In this document: piece after piece, positions 13,303-25,686 of the stretch
Layout of the letters: the number at the start of each line of letters is the position of its first letter
Numbering within the stretch: position 1 is the first letter of the stretch
Source: Apostichopus japonicus
Lineage: Eukaryota; Echinodermata; Holothuroidea; Aspidochirotida; Stichopodidae
Length of the DNA stretch: 64,000 bases
Reading direction: 5' to 3'
Assembly: GCF_037975245.1 (NCBI RefSeq)
Contig: NC_092572.1
Coordinates: forward strand, 5,105,501 to 5,169,500
Program-made: the position numbers and the translations under genes
Notes under the pieces: generated by a model
The model's database searches: none
What the model was told of the DNA's origin: nothing
The model's input: the letters and a program-made list of their open reading frames with translations, nothing else

Positions 13303-13690
13303 CATAGGCGTAGGAGGTGGGGGAGGGGGGGGCTGGGGGGTTGCAGCTCCCCCAACCCAAAATTTTTGTGAAAATTCGGGCAATATGCTGATAATTTTTC
13401 GGGTACCTACTGAAAGAAGAATAATTTGCAATGTGTTTTTCAATGGTTAAACTTATATTATTATTATCATTATTATTGTAACGACTTCCCCAATAATTAT
13501 AATCAATATGGAAGGGTAATAACACGGAAAATGATTATGTTATTGGCATTTGATGTAATAACCGATGCATGCCTATATGATATGCACATTAACATGTTGA
13601 ACGCGCGTGGAGCGCGCGAACAATTTTGGTTTTATATTTCGGGCAAGTCGTTACAGCCCCCCCAGATCAAATTAGGCTCAAACGCCTATG
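13303..13690. mobile_element. hAT-like MITE with 8-bp target duplication
   Basis: The 388-bp element starts CATAGGCGTAGGAGG and ends GCTCAAACGCCTATG, giving inverted ends CATAGGCGT. It is flanked by perfect 8-bp direct repeats ATTGTACT (13295-13302 and 13691-13698), the target-site size of hAT transposases. Inside are a G-run/C-run palindrome near 13320-13360 and a GCGCGC hairpin near 13600. It has no coding capacity. Confidence 0.8.
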
Positions 13691-15261
13691 ATTGTACTTC
13701 TGATTCCCGGGGTCCCTTTAAAACTTTCTGCATCAAATCTAAGTGGATGATATATGCCTTCAATGCTGTTCACATTTAATCCTACTCTAGTAAAATTGAA
13801 ATTATAAAAAAAAAACTCTTAGGAAAGTTGTTTTAGCCGCACATAAAAAAATAAAAAAAAATAATAATAAATAAATTTAAAAAGCCCTGAATTGAATCTT
13901 TAATTGGTCTGAGAATGAGACAAAATGGTTTTGTGGCATAGACTGGTAAGTCAAGTTACATTAATTAATATTAATTAATACAATACCAAATTTCAATACA
14001 ATACCACATCTCAAAGGTGCAGTTACCATCGTAACACCCATCTGTCTTTGGTCTCATACATGTCATTTGATTTCTGACGCTCTCTTCAAGCATGTCCTAC
14101 ACTGCGTGACTGAACCCAACCCTTTAACTCTTACATACTAACATGGAAAACAGTTGGCAGTGTGCTAACATTATGACTTCATCTGATTCTGATCAAGATA
14201 CTCGCCAGTTTTAGATGGTACAGCTTCAGTTGAGAAACTCAGTATGTATTGTTTTCCCAGCCGGCAGTGTGCAGAAAAATTCCACAATTGACGACCAACA
14301 CTGCCTAGTCTGAACAAATACAATGGGGAAACCCATGTTGCATGTTTATTAATCAAGCCCCAGTTATAAATAGAAAATAACACAAATCTTTGCTTATTTT
14401 GGCCACTGGAATAGCATTTGTCAAGCAGGGTATCCTGAGATCAATACAAACTAAAATGTGTGAATGATACTAAACAAAATATAGAATATAAACTCAAAGA
14501 AATGTAACAAAAAAACTGCTTTTCTCCTTCCAATGTCTACCTAAACAGATGGTGCTTCATCAGCATGTTGCAAGCCCTTCATATCCCACCCCATCCCACC
14601 CTACAGCACCCACCCCACCCTACCCTACCCCATCCCACCCTACAGCATCCCACCCCATCCAACAAAACTTGTGCACATGGCAATAAGTTAAGATAACATT
14701 TGGTAAACCTTTCACAACAAGGACTAGGACTTTGAAACTTTTCATAGAAGCAACAAGTAATACAATTCAATATGTTACATAAGAAACAAAATTCAGCCTC
14801 TTTTAACGAATCATTGAATTTTATACTACTCATTTACCTCCTGAATGAACAAGCCTGTCATCTTAGATTTAAATTGAAAAATGCTAGTTGTTACAACCCA
14901 GAAAATGTTGAAACATTGAACTGTAGCTTAGAATTGTAGGGCTCTGTTGGTGGAGGGCGGTAGCTAGAGGAACTCAATAATTATCACATTGGTGGGGCAT
15001 TGGTGCCACAATCAGTGACAATATCAACACCACTGTACATTAGTCTTGACTTGTGACCTCTCACCCTTCAATCTCAACCCCTCTGTTCATGATCCTGTAG
15101 ACTCATCTACTAATAAACGTTGCTGCTCAAAAAATAACTCTTTCGTTTTTATATAAATATAAAGGAAAGACCCTGAAGTATGAAGTAATAATTTATCTTG
15201 TAGTTTTATCAGTACATCAGAGTACTACAGTACATCAAACCATCATTGCATCTCCCTGCCT

Positions 15262-18200
15262 TCATTTCTCGACATCTGGCTTCATCTTCTTCCGCCTCTT
15301 CTTGTGTTTCTTAGATTTATCCTTTCGCTTGGAATCGTCTTTTCGCTTTTCCTTCTTTCGTTTTGTCCGGTCGTCTGATTTCCTCCTTTTGTGTGGTTTT
15401 TCGAAAACGGCATCCCTTACTATTTCTCTCTCTTGCCATTGTCCGCTATGATCGGAGCGTCTTGGCTTTTTTGCCGAATCTTTGTTCAATGTTTTCTCAG
15501 ATGTTCTCTTTCGTTTCCTTTTATCCAGTCCATTGCTATCGCTGTTCTTCCTGTGCAAGCAAAAAGAATTTAAAAAAAAAGAAGGGTAAGCCGCAATATC
15601 CTAAACCGACAAGCATCATATCAAATTTCATGGAAGGTGACATGAAAAAAAGGAACTGATTTTACTCAATATCTCTGCAAAACCCAAACTTTGTAGTGAT
15701 ATGGAAAACTAGAAAGATTTTACACAAAAAAAAGTTAAATATTGCAAGTTAGGGACAGTATATCTCCTTTTCAAGATGGTACATTTTTCCATTTTACAAA
15801 TTATCACGTTGAATTGCATGATACTATAACACCAACAAGCTGTGGTTTAGCATAAACTTGGACCTACTGGGCTCAGTTACAGTCCTATTAAATAGGCGAC
15901 CCAGGGGTGGGAGGGGGCAGGTCTGGGCTACAAAAGACTTCAGTCCGGCTTGCAAAAGTAAAATCAGCCCACAATCTTGAACTTATCCGGTTTCCGGGTA
16001 CTAAATTCCCTGCACATTGCTTTATCTAATTCTATGTATAGAGATATTTTGATATTGTCTGGCCCAATTTTAATGTACTTCAACAAATGTTTTTCTCAGG
16101 CCCTCACAGAAAAGAATCATTGAAAATCCCTTGATACACAGAGTCTTCATTAATTTGATCACGATCTTTCAGGCATCTCCACCTAACAGGTTACTAACTT
16201 GATCCAAGTTCGTTACCAATCTGTACCCTACCTTTTTCTTCTTTTCTTTTTTCCTTTCTTCTTAATGCCTCCTCCTCCTCCTTCTCCTTCACTGTTGCTC
16301 AACTCGTCCATACTCTCCCTGCTGAGAAACTCATCTGGATACAGCTCCATGAAACCAGTGTGGTTCCACCTACGGTAGTAAAAAATAGGAGACAGGTCGA
16401 GAATATTGGGAAGAAATATACGGTAGATTCACGATCAACACATTCTACAAGAACCTTGGAAGTGTTTCAACATTGAAAACCTATATCATACACGAAATAC
16501 ATTCTTGTGTACAGGGTAGGAAATAAGTTTTGGCTGAGGAGGGTTATTTTTGGGACTGATGGAGCTAAAGTTTGCTCCAAAACTGATTTCACTACACTAT
16601 ATGTATCCATGGACAAAATCGGTTTCCTGGTAATTTTTTTAGGGCTATTTTTGGGCTTAGGGGGCTAATTGCCCTTAGCCCTCGCTTATTTCCTACCCTG
16701 CTTGTGTTGATCAATGGCGTGGACACGAACAGTAAGATCATGGAGAAAGTTAATGTTTCAGTGAAACTAAACAAAGTTCTGTTCTTTCATAGTTTCTTGA
16801 CAATTTTCCAGATCAGTTGCAATAGTTGCCTTTGTTAAATATCACTTCAGACTAAATATTAGATAAAATAAGGCAAAAGGACAACCTTCTGGATCAAAAT
16901 AAGTTTCTGAAAAATCACCAAAGAATTACTCTCATTTTACCTATTTTCATTCTACTTCAAGAAGATTTTGGAAAACAAATTAATTGCTACTGTATCTTAA
17001 ATAAGGATGAAAGATTCTAAAACTTTAAAAAATTCAGTTCGAATGTGATTAATACTTTCGGACAACAGCATTTAAAGAGTGGGATGAAATTTTAATTCTA
17101 ATCAAGTTCTATATTTTCTTAAATTATTTTATTTGGAGAAAAAAAGTATGAGAATGTTTTTAGTATGATTAAGTTATTAACAGGCATTTAGCAATTAACA
17201 AAAACTTGATTAGCTTGGTTAAAATTAGCAGAGATTTATTCAAAATGTTTTGTTACAACATAATACTTTGACTTACTTCCCCATCTCTTCTTTCAGTTTA
17301 ACGATGTCTCGAGTTGTTCTCTTAGTTTCATTATCATCACTTCTCATTCTGCCATACGATCTTCTCCTTTCCGATGAACCCCTCCACAAAGAGAAGATGA
17401 GAAAGCAAAATCAATATTCTTATTTACTAACTGTGTGTGACTTATTCACAAAGCAATAACCAGACAACAATGAACCCAATGCCAAGAGTGTACACATAAC
17501 TACAGTGACAGCACTGACAACAAAATTGCTCTGCACGTCACATTTGCTGGCATGCTCTCCAAAAATGTACCTGTTTGCAATCAACATCATCAGTTTATTT
17601 ATCAGTAACGTTTTGACGCCACAACTTAAAAAAGTCACGGACCGTTTGTGACATCAACTGACAAACAACTGATCAGTGTGACTGTCTTGTGGTAATGACT
17701 GGTGTTCTTTAAGGTCACCTGCAAAGTTATGACCTTGTGACAGAAATATGCCACATACATCAGTTTTTCCCACTTGAGATGCTGGCACTACTTAAAGGCA
17801 TTGAAGACTCCCACAAACCGCATGCAGCCAACTGAAAAAGTTAACTTTCTGTTGCTTGCAAGTTGCAGGTGACATTTTGTTTGTGTCGCTACAAAATGCA
17901 GACAGTAATGAAACGTGATACCTAATTATTTTTAGCTGGACCTAAGATATCCCTCGCTGTATCGTTTATACACTGTGCTGAGGGTATTGAACGCAGCTGT
18001 GTGTACTGACTGTACACTAGTGTCTTATTACCGACAGTAACAACCTGTGTGTGTATTTTCTGGGATCGATGGTGGTGTCTAACACTTCTGTTACACCTCA
18101 TTCGTAACTAGGTCAGATTACCGGCATTAGACGTTTCTTTTTGCGCAAGTCTTCTCACCATTTAAACCTGGTAAAATCTTGATCAGATGAACAGGTATGT

Positions 18201-19244
18201 AGTTGTAGGCACACACATACTAACTGACTATCCACAGTTTTTTCCTGGCTTAAAATTATAAACTATTTAACCCCCACGGTCAGAAAACAATCAATTGTGA
18301 TGCAATAAAGCTTCCTTACCACACATTTTCTATAGCATGTTACTATTTTAACATATATCTGTATAAATATGTAGATATTTGCAGTTCTTATAACATAGTG
18401 ACAACATTTTGTGCAGGCAATATAACAATTTAACAAAGCAATACTATTTTGAATTTAATAGTGTAGTTTTCCAAATCCTGCAGTTCAAACTTCTGAAAGG
18501 CATTTTAAAATATCTGAAACACCTGAAATTGCTTTCCTCACTACTATTCGTGGGTTTTAACATATTTAACTGGCATGTGATCCCTGGTGATCAGGATGTT
18601 ACTGTAAGTGGCTTCTGACTAGCACCTCCTAACACAGAAATGTTCGTACACAGTAATTGCACTACAAAGGGTAGGATAGCTGCGTGCGGCCATCTGAAAA
18701 AGTTAACTTTCTGTTGCTTTCAAGTGACGTTTTGTTCGTGTCGCTACAAAATGCAGACAGTAATGATATGTGATACCCTGTTATCTTTAGCTGGACATGA
18801 GATGTCCATCGCTGTATCGTGTGTACACTGTGCTGTGGGTATTGACTGCAGCTGTATGTACTGACTGTACACTAGTGTCTAATTACCGACGGTAGCAAGC
18901 TGTGTGTATTTTCTGGGATCGATGGTGGTGTCTAACACTTCTGTTACACCTTATTCGAAACTAGGTCAGATTACCCGCATTAGACGTTTCTTTTTGCGGG
19001 AGTCTTCACACCCTTTAAAATGAGGTTTGCACTTGTTAATTACTGGTACTGAGTTTTGAGAATGAGTGTTATGTCACGGCGGTACTTACATCCTTTGATC
19101 GTAATCAGAAGCATTGCTCCCCTCTCTTTGATTTCTTTTGCTGTTCCACATATCCTTCTCCTCCAGGAGTCTGTTATGTGTATCAACATGATGGAGAACA
19201 TTTTGCAACAGCTTACGGTTGACATATTTGGCAGAAACAGACAT
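15262..19244 (-). CDS. NKAPD1: NKAP domain-containing protein 1 (C11orf57-like)
   Basis: Four coding exons on -: 19244-19090, 17381-17277, 16369-16232, 15550-15262, with consistent phases and GT-AG boundaries (for example GGAT|GTAAGT, GGAA|GTAAGT, CACAG|GAAG); 228 aa versus about 290 in human. Exon 1 (MSVSAKYVNRKLLQNVLHH, then DTHNRLLEEKDMW) matches the conserved NKAPD1 N-terminus. Exon 2 carries RMRSD, exon 3 WNHTGFMELYPDEF (human RWGHSGYKELYPEEF). Exon 4 is a Lys/Arg-rich tail, as in human. An acceptor 13 bases before the ATG implies a noncoding first exon. The protein is presumably nuclear; its molecular role is poorly known. It diverges head to head from PIH1D2. Confidence 0.9.
16512..16700. 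mobile_element. hAT-like MITE with 16-bp perfect inverted ends
   Basis: The 189-bp element starts CAGGGTAGGAAATAAG and ends with its exact reverse complement. Flanks are CTTGTGTA (16504-16511) and CTTGTGTT (16701-16708), an 8-bp target duplication with one mismatch. The CAGGG start fits hAT elements. It sits in NKAPD1 intron 2 and has no coding capacity. Confidence 0.8.
17792..18165. mobile_element. TTAA-flanked MITE, copy A
   Basis: Ends TTAAAGGCATTGAAGACTC (left) and a right end ending CTTCTCACCATTTAA form imperfect inverted repeats of about 20 bp flanked by TTAA. The body has AAAAAGTTAACTTTCTGTTG and GCTACAAAATGCAGACAG. Located in NKAPD1 intron 1. Related copies lie at 18680-19017 and 47481-47749. 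TTAA target use suggests a piggyBac-like mobiliser; this is inference. Confidence 0.65.
18680..19017. mobile_element. TTAA-flanked MITE, copy B (left end eroded)
   Basis: Direct-orientation relative of the 17792-18165 element, sharing the body from GTGCGGCCATCTGAAAAAG to the right end AGTCTTCACACCCTTTAA. The left inverted end is missing or replaced. Located in NKAPD1 intron 1, about 70 bases from the donor of the first coding exon. Confidence 0.65.
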
Positions 19245-19412
19245 ATTGGTTCACTTTCTGAGGAATCAGAGAAGGGTAAGATTAAAATAGCTAGTTTATT
19301 AATACATACAGACACTCAGTTAAAAGAGTCAGCTTATATGCATATGTGAAGGGGAGGAGGAGAGGGAATGAGAGGGAGGGACAGGGGAGAGGTGTTAAAA
19401 TGTTCGAAGTGA

Positions 19413-20243
19413 TTATTCGCAGGGCAGCCCGGCGAATAACGTACACAGACACGTTATTCGCAGGGCTGCGACGATTTTGAAAATAGGTTTATTATTAGGT
19501 TTTGCTATTGATACCAGTCAGTTTAGGGGCCTTGAAAAGCCAACCTTTTGGGCCCAAATAGTCTTAGCCACTTCATTAGCTAATTTTTGGAGCCCCAGCA
19601 GTTCAAGTTTAAAAGCTTATTTTAAGGGAGCTTATCTTGGGATTCCCCAAAAGCCGATATTGCCTGAAAGCCAGTATGGTCAAAGGTGTGACACCCCCCC
19701 CCCCCCACCTCCCACACCTTTACATGCAAATGAGCAGTCACTCTGCAAAAACAAAGGTGAAAATGATTGTGGGATGACATTTTTATGTTGGCGATACTAA
19801 TGCTAGACTGGTTCAATCTTAAGGCCCTAGGCTCCCAAAACCAATCCTAACAGCATTAAGATAGGAATCCCAAAGGCCAATAAATTCCTCAAAATATAGA
19901 GGCTCCCAATTAAGACTCTCAAAAAGATAGCTGGTGCCCAAAAGCAAACTCGAATAGCCCCAAAAGCAAACTCGAATAGCCCCCCAAAATTACTGAGCCC
20001 GTTAACCCAGTCTAAGGCTGCCCTGTGAATAAGGTGTATGTGTCTGGCTATTCGCAGGGCAGCCCTGCAAATAAGATGCTTGTGTCTGGCTATTCACAGG
20101 GCTGCCCTGCGAATAAGGTGTATGTGTCTGGCTATTCGCAGGGCTGCCCTGTGAATAAGATGCTTTTGTCCGGCTATTCGCAGGGCTGCCCTGTGAATAA
20201 GGTGTATGTGTCTGGCTATTCGCAGGGCTGCCCTGCGAATAAG
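19413..20243 (+). repeat. 42-bp hairpin minisatellite with upstream outlier units
   Basis: From about 20023 to 20243, five 42-bp units alternate between GTGTATGTGTCTGG and ATGCTT(G/T)TGTC(T/C)GG cores, making 84-bp dimers. Each unit contains the palindrome TTCGCAGGGCTGCCCTGCGAA (or one-base variants), so the array is a string of potential hairpins. Two more palindromic units lie at 19413-19470, separated by about 550 bp of other sequence. The + frame stays open through the array but has no sign of coding. Confidence 0.8.
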
Positions 20244-20659
20244 CCCCACCTAAAATGTTACTGGCCTTTTTTTGGCTGATTTGGAAAATATGCTAGCCTG
20301 GTAGTGGTACTTTAGTAATCGATAAGGGTTATAGTTGTAATCTATAGACGTGTAGGCCTAGCAAGGATATACCAATTGCCCTGTTGCCAAAGCTTATGAC
20401 TTTGACTGAGTATCACTCATCCGCCTATATTACTGTTACAGTGTTAGTGTTAGTGTTACTGTTAACATGTTACACTAGTTACAGTACACACAATAGATCT
20501 AGGCCTAGGCCTAGCCTATTTTCACTTAGGCCAGAGTAGTGTAATTTTGTGGAACTGCGCAGTGGAGATACCGCAAAACAATTTGAAATTGAAAGTTTAT
20601 TCAATGAATATACCCGATCTACACTCACATGGTCATAACGCAGAGCCGAGTAACTTACC

Positions 20660-21023
20660 GTGTAACTTAGATTCCCTTGCTACTGCAGTGCTAGGCCTAT
20701 ACCGGTGTAATAAGTTAGGCCTAGCCGTATCATGAAGTCTGTGTGCACAGTGTATACGGTACTGCTCAGTTCGCTCGCTTATAGCATTATCGCGTACGAT
20801 TACCGTGCGCTATAGTCTATGACTTGCTTCAACTTTCATTTGATACGAAACACCAACATTTCGCAATAAGATCATCGTCACTGGTTACCAGCCACGCCAC
20901 AGAAGTTTGGTTTACTTAATTGCTGTTCAACTTTGGCCCAAAAGTAACATATACAGTTGGTATTATTAAACATAAAGATCGCTTTGTATGTTTTATTGAC
21001 CTACAAGGTTCTTGAAGTTTAAA
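20660..21023. promoter_or_regulatory. Candidate bidirectional NKAPD1/PIH1D2 promoter
   Basis: Both genes have a splice acceptor only 13 and 5 bases before their ATGs, so noncoding first exons must lie in the gap. A consensus donor GTAAGT on - begins at 20658 (CG|GTAAGT) and one on + begins at 21024 (AAA|GTAAGT), pointing outward from a segment with locally more CpG (20765-20815). These are the best candidates for the two first exons and shared promoter; transcript data are lacking. Confidence 0.35.
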
Positions 21024-21689
21024 GTAAGTTATAACTCAACTATATGAAGCTCTAATTCTAACTCTAAGTGAGTCCAACTGTCGCCTGTTGTTTATAAGTG
21101 TTGGTGTTGGTAGGTCTAATTCCGCGATGAATTTCTAAAGTAACTAACTGTTAAAAGTGTAATGCTTCACTGCTTCGTTTTACTGGTATGCATCACAAAG
21201 CCAACCGCCGTAGTTGCATTTGCGCCGTTAAAATCTCTTGATTTTAAATGCAAAAATTAACAACTTTTTATTTTTTTCTGGGTTATTTTCATGCTTTATT
21301 TTCTAGGCAAATCGTAACAGTAAGATATTTGACGATGGTGGTAGACTGGTAGTGGTACTGTAGCACCAATAGTGGTAGCCTCTAGGCGTATCCATTATGT
21401 ACATAGGCCTAGCCTACTGTTGTACGGCCTAGGGTTAATAAAATATGCGACAGAGATGAATTTCTATCAATTTGTCCCCAGAATGAACGTTTCACAAATA
21501 TGATTTAATTGTGTTATTTGCACATAACCGAGATATGATAGTAGCCTAAAGGTGAAAACATTACTGTTGTGAAATACAAAATAAAGTAAAACTGTTAGCA
21601 AACTGCTGAAATACTACATCAAACAATGAAAGAAGGCCTGCATGTTGGGCAGGTAGTTCAGAAAGCTTACACTATACTTGATTTGATTT

Positions 21690-22300
21690 GATTTGTACTC
21701 AGATTGTTCAAAATACAAAAATATTACAAAGACAAAATAGACAAATAGGACGGAATTGAAAAGAACAAACGATCGAGTAACAGGAGCTAAACCCATTAGG
21801 CTGCCAGAACGTCGGCTCATTTCCAATTGGGCCCTATAGACGAAAAATTGCACATTCAATGGAAAATACTAGAAACCAATAAATAAGACTCAAAAACGAA
21901 TATATTGCACAAAATACTGAAAGGTACCTCCCTCTCCCCCCACCCCCAAAATAACATGAGATGCTTCCTTAACTCAGCTCTAAAAAGATGAGAAGACTTA
22001 ATGGATTTGATATGATTTGGAAGAGCATTCCAATCCTGAATTGCCATGAAGTAGAAAGTAGAGCTAACACCACCCTTGGAATCAGTAACATAGAAATGTG
22101 ATGTCTTGAACGAGTCCCCTGATTATGAATGACAGAGGTTTTGGTGAAATTGGTGGTGAGGTAGGGAGAACTACAGTAGTTAAACAACATTGAGACTTAT
22201 TTTCCTGAAGCTCAAACCATAGTGAATCCTCCAGGTTTTCCAACCAATGGTAACTTGCTTTTGAAACTATTTCCACTGTAACTTCTTAAACCCTCATTAC
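21690..22300 (-). mobile_element. LINE 3' fragment (reverse-transcriptase tail)
   Basis: On - the translation has MAIQDWNALPNHIKSIKSS followed by FRAELRKHL, the signature tail of LINE ORF2 proteins, broken by frameshifts upstream (22050-22300). The fragment lies between the presumed first exon and first coding exon of PIH1D2, antisense to it. Confidence 0.65.
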
Positions 22301-22375
22301 CAGTCAAGCACAAGATCCCACCCAGGATATATATCTTAGCATGCCAATTTGCCCGATGCCTACCCCACAGAGACA

Positions 22376-25300
22376 ATGGATTCACCTAACGAGATGCTGA
22401 AGCAGGCAGAGCACATATGGAAAATGCTAGATGAATTGGCAGACAGTGACCCTGATGCCTACAAAAACTTTGTGCAAAAAAGTATGGATGAGAAGAAAAG
22501 AGAAACAGCCATCCCAGAACCTTTTATGTGTCTGAAGACAGAGCTGATAACGGTACAATTGTTTTTTTTTCTGTGTACATAATTTTGAAATCAAAAAGCT
22601 TTCCTAATTTTAATTATTTTGTATTGTCTACTTGCATATACTCTACTTTGCAGGTGTTGCCTGCGCATAACCAAGTCGTTGTGCTATGGACGGTTAATAT
22701 TTTTTTAAATTTGGTTGGGAAATTAATATATCAGCACAACATATTTATGAATGCCTTGAAAACACATTACGTACTTCGTAAGTTCAAACCGTTCCCTCTA
22801 ATTAAATTGTTAAGATTTTAAATGATGCTTTCGCTGTATGTTTGTAAATGCATCATGAAGTTTGTGAAGGCTAGGATGCTTGACCAATGTAAAATAATTT
22901 TTCTGACGCTTGATTAAATACTACAGTATAATCTAACTCTACAGAGCCACATTGTGAATCACATTTTCGTTACATTTATATGCTAGAAAAGGTGGCTCTG
23001 CATGGGATTATTTTCTGGTTACTCATTAATCTTATTACTTTTATCTCTCAGAAAACTTCAGACAACACTTTTCTGTTTGTGAACATCTGCAGCTGGACTA
23101 AAGTGCCAGCTCCCAAGACCTCGACAGATGCTGTTTCTGTGACTGGAGGACCGTTAGAAGAGGAACAGTCAGAATATGGTATCGTTAATTTATGAATTGT
23201 CTTCATATCAGTCTGAATGTACCCTAACCAGAGGCGGAGCATCCATACAGTCAGAGGAGCGCATGCCCCCCCCCCCCGACTGACTCAGATAGACTGCTGG
23301 CGCCCTTTTCAGCTTTTTACCACCATTTACTTATTCTCGATTATTGACTTTTTTATTGCGCTCTCATCTACCTATTGACATTTGTCACATTATCTGCAAA
23401 TTAGCAAGGCCTGGAAAGGGTAATTTCTGGCCATTTTGGGAGTATCTTTACTCAAAAAATGTTGGTACGATCTGCGCCAACCTGTGGTGGCGCCCCACTC
23501 AGATAGTGTCAGAAGCGCCCCTACAGACCATTCCGCCCCCCTGACCAGTACCCTTAGCTCTGCCACTGACCCTAACATGGCCACTTGTTTCTGTCTGAAA
23601 TGTGTCCTGAATTATTTTTAAAAATTAAAAAATATATTTTGATTAAGTATATGATTAATGCCAACAGCTTCATAAAATTGGCCATTTAGTAGTGACTCCA
23701 GTTTAAGAACAGACAGGCAAATTGTCCATAGTAATAGTCATTCAACCATTCTGATCTTACAACTTGGCTTATTACTAAACTTCAAATCTGGTTACCATTT
23801 TCAAAATTTTGCTGCAAGAATGATATATGGTAGAAATAGATATGATCATGTGACTGATCTATTCCATGATCTTCATTGGTTAAAATCAAGAGAGAGGGTG
23901 TACTTTAAAATAATATTGATTGTGTTTAAGTCTGTTAGAGGACTGGGTCCTAAATATATCCATGATATGTTGGTAACCTCTAACCGTAGCAGAAGTACGT
24001 TATTGATAGAGCCTCGAGTTAAATCCTCGTATGTGTATCCCTCGTTTGCGAAGGCTGGACCTAAATTGTGGAATAAGCTTCATGACAGCCTTAAAGAAAA
24101 AATGCTGCTACTTTTAAGAGGCAATTAAAACATTACTTATTTGTCAATGGTTCTGATTTCAGCCAGAATCTCGACCAGGTTTAACTTTTGTATCGTTACT
24201 TTGAGATTTATTTAGTTGTTTTCCAGCACAGCAGTGCACACAGTTTTCTGTAGTAGTTGTGCTTATAAGCCTTTATTATTATTATTTTCATGCAGGTGCC
24301 CTTTTGTCGTCCTTTCTACATAAAAGATATGTAAACCCTATATTTAGGTCACTCAAGTATATATTTGATAGTATACCTTGTTCATTTTGCTACCTCTGCA
24401 ATTAATTGGTTGTATTGTTTCTGATTATTTATTTTGTCTGACAGGATCAGTCAAGGTCACTCGAGTAGCAATCAACCCTGACGTGTTAAAAGAATGTGCA
24501 CAGAAGCGAGAGGAAATGAAATTATTGGTCAAACTCATATTTCAGTTCCTTGAAAACCAACATAACTTTGACATCTCTCACAAATACACTGTTGTGAAAG
24601 AAACATTTTTTGGAGATAAATCTGCTTTGGCTAATTTCTTTGGAGCCGCTAAGGGAAAGATGAATGATGACCCTTTAAAGAAATCTTTGGAGGAATTACA
24701 GAATTTAAGCCCAGAGACCCTCTTGGCTCGGATGAATAAAGTCTCTATGGATGAGAACAATTTGTCAGAGTTCACGTTGGAGAAGGAATCCGTTGGCGAC
24801 GTCAAAAAAGAAGACAGAGTATTAATTGAAGAGATTTCTAGCCAAAAATTTAGCCTTCCAAAGCCAGAATATGAACTGACAATAAAAGAAAAGGATGGTA
24901 CGAAAATGCGGAGATGCGTGGTTCGGGTAGCTCTGCCTGGCGTGTCTTCTGTTTCAGAGTGCGAGCTGGAGATAGATTGTGTAAGTAAAGCATGAATAAT
25001 GCAGCCTATTTCTTCTGCAAGTGTTAACCTGAAAGCCAGTAGGCTTTATAGTGATTGCGTGCCACATTTTGTATAAGAACATTATAGAGTAACATATATG
25101 CAAACAAGATTCTAACGTGTTGACTATTAATGATCAGCGAGATTCCTGGACAAATTCGGACTCTACTTATCGTGTAAGAAGTCCATCATCCAAGCTCAAA
25201 GATAGTCAGTATAGGCCCCAAATTATAGCACGCAATAATTGCTAGAAATTTTCAGAAAGTACTTTCCTTGAGGTCTTTACTCGCCAAATCGTTCTCAGAC

Positions 25301-25686
25301 ATTTTTAAGGAACACACAAGATGACTGAATGTCCCAATGAGGAATATTTCATGGAAAATTGTAATAAAAACAGTCGATCACATAGATTCCTTCCTCCTCG
25401 GATATGGAATAAAAAACGGAGATACTGGACGTTTCTTCCAAATCAGAGAGAAGCAGAAGTAAATTACCCTTCAAATTCTCAGCACAAAATTGTTTGAAGC
25501 TTGTTGATTATATTTTATCTATTGATTCTGTCGTTTTGTCCACAGGGGGAAGTCAGTTTGAATGTCACAGGCAAGTACTCTCTTGAGGTTACCATACCAG
25601 AGCCATTCCGAGAAGACGAGGTCTCGGCAAAATTCATTAAGAAGACGTCAACACTATCTGTTACCATTCCATTAAAGAACAGTTGA
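22376..25686 (+). CDS. PIH1D2: PIH1 domain-containing protein 2
   Basis: Four coding exons: 22376-22552, 23052-23178, 24445-24980, 25546-25686; 326 aa versus 315 in human. Phases 0, 1, 0 agree, with GT-AG boundaries. Exon 1 (IWKMLDELADSDPDAY), exon 2 (FLFVNICSWTKVPAP) and exon 3 (VAINPDVL) form the N-terminal PIH domain. Exon 3 continues through a helical linker to VLIEEISSQ and PEYELTIKEKDG, and exon 4 (TAKFIK-like SAKFIKKTSTLSVTIPL) completes a CS-like domain. PIH proteins act as HSP90 co-chaperone adaptors, several in axonemal dynein or snoRNP assembly; the client of this one is not evident. The start is fixed by an acceptor at 22370 and ATG at 22376. Confidence 0.95.
23229..23568. mobile_element. 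hAT-like MITE with perfect 8-bp target duplication
   Basis: The 340-bp element starts CAGAGGCGGAGC and ends GCTCTGCCACTG (inverted ends, 10 of 12 matching). It is flanked by identical ACCCTAAC at 23221-23228 and 23569-23576. CAGTGGCGGAGC-type ends are typical of hAT nonautonomous elements. It lies in PIH1D2 intron 2. Confidence 0.85.
23790..24130 (+). mobile_element. LINE reverse-transcriptase tail fragment
   Basis: The + frame reads FAARMIYGRNRYDHVT, then LHWLKSRERVYFKI, VFKSVRGLGPKYI and FAKAGPKLWNKLHDSLKE: the conserved end of CR1/Jockey-like ORF2 proteins. It has no upstream catalytic part and sits inside PIH1D2 intron 2 in the sense orientation. It is not a PIH1D2 exon, as the phases of exons 2 and 3 join directly. 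Confidence 0.85.

Larger units (their letters stand above)
9461..15261. other. LRRC58 3' region and intergenic stretch up to NKAPD1
   Basis: No host exon is seen. Contents: probable LRRC58 3' UTR, a LINE reverse-transcriptase fragment (10.5-10.9 kb), a tRNA-headed repeat with an (AT)n tract (11.3-11.5 kb), unique AT-rich sequence (11.6-13.2 kb), a hAT-like MITE (13.3-13.7 kb) and a CCCACC/CCATCC simple repeat near 14580-14660. Sequence just below 15262 is probably NKAPD1 3' UTR. Confidence 0.6.

Noticed and set aside
19040..19315. 91-codon open frame on - as the NKAPD1 first exon
   Set aside because: The NKAPD1 N-terminus is in another frame (start 19244, MSVSAKY), with a donor at 19089 that matches the next exon's phase.
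20025..20279. Open frame with repeated SGYSQGCP motif
   Set aside because: It is translation of the 42-bp hairpin minisatellite, whose length happens to be a multiple of three.
23820..24128. 102-codon frame as a PIH1D2 exon
   Set aside because: Its sequence is a LINE reverse-transcriptase tail, and PIH1D2 exons 2 and 3 join in phase without it.
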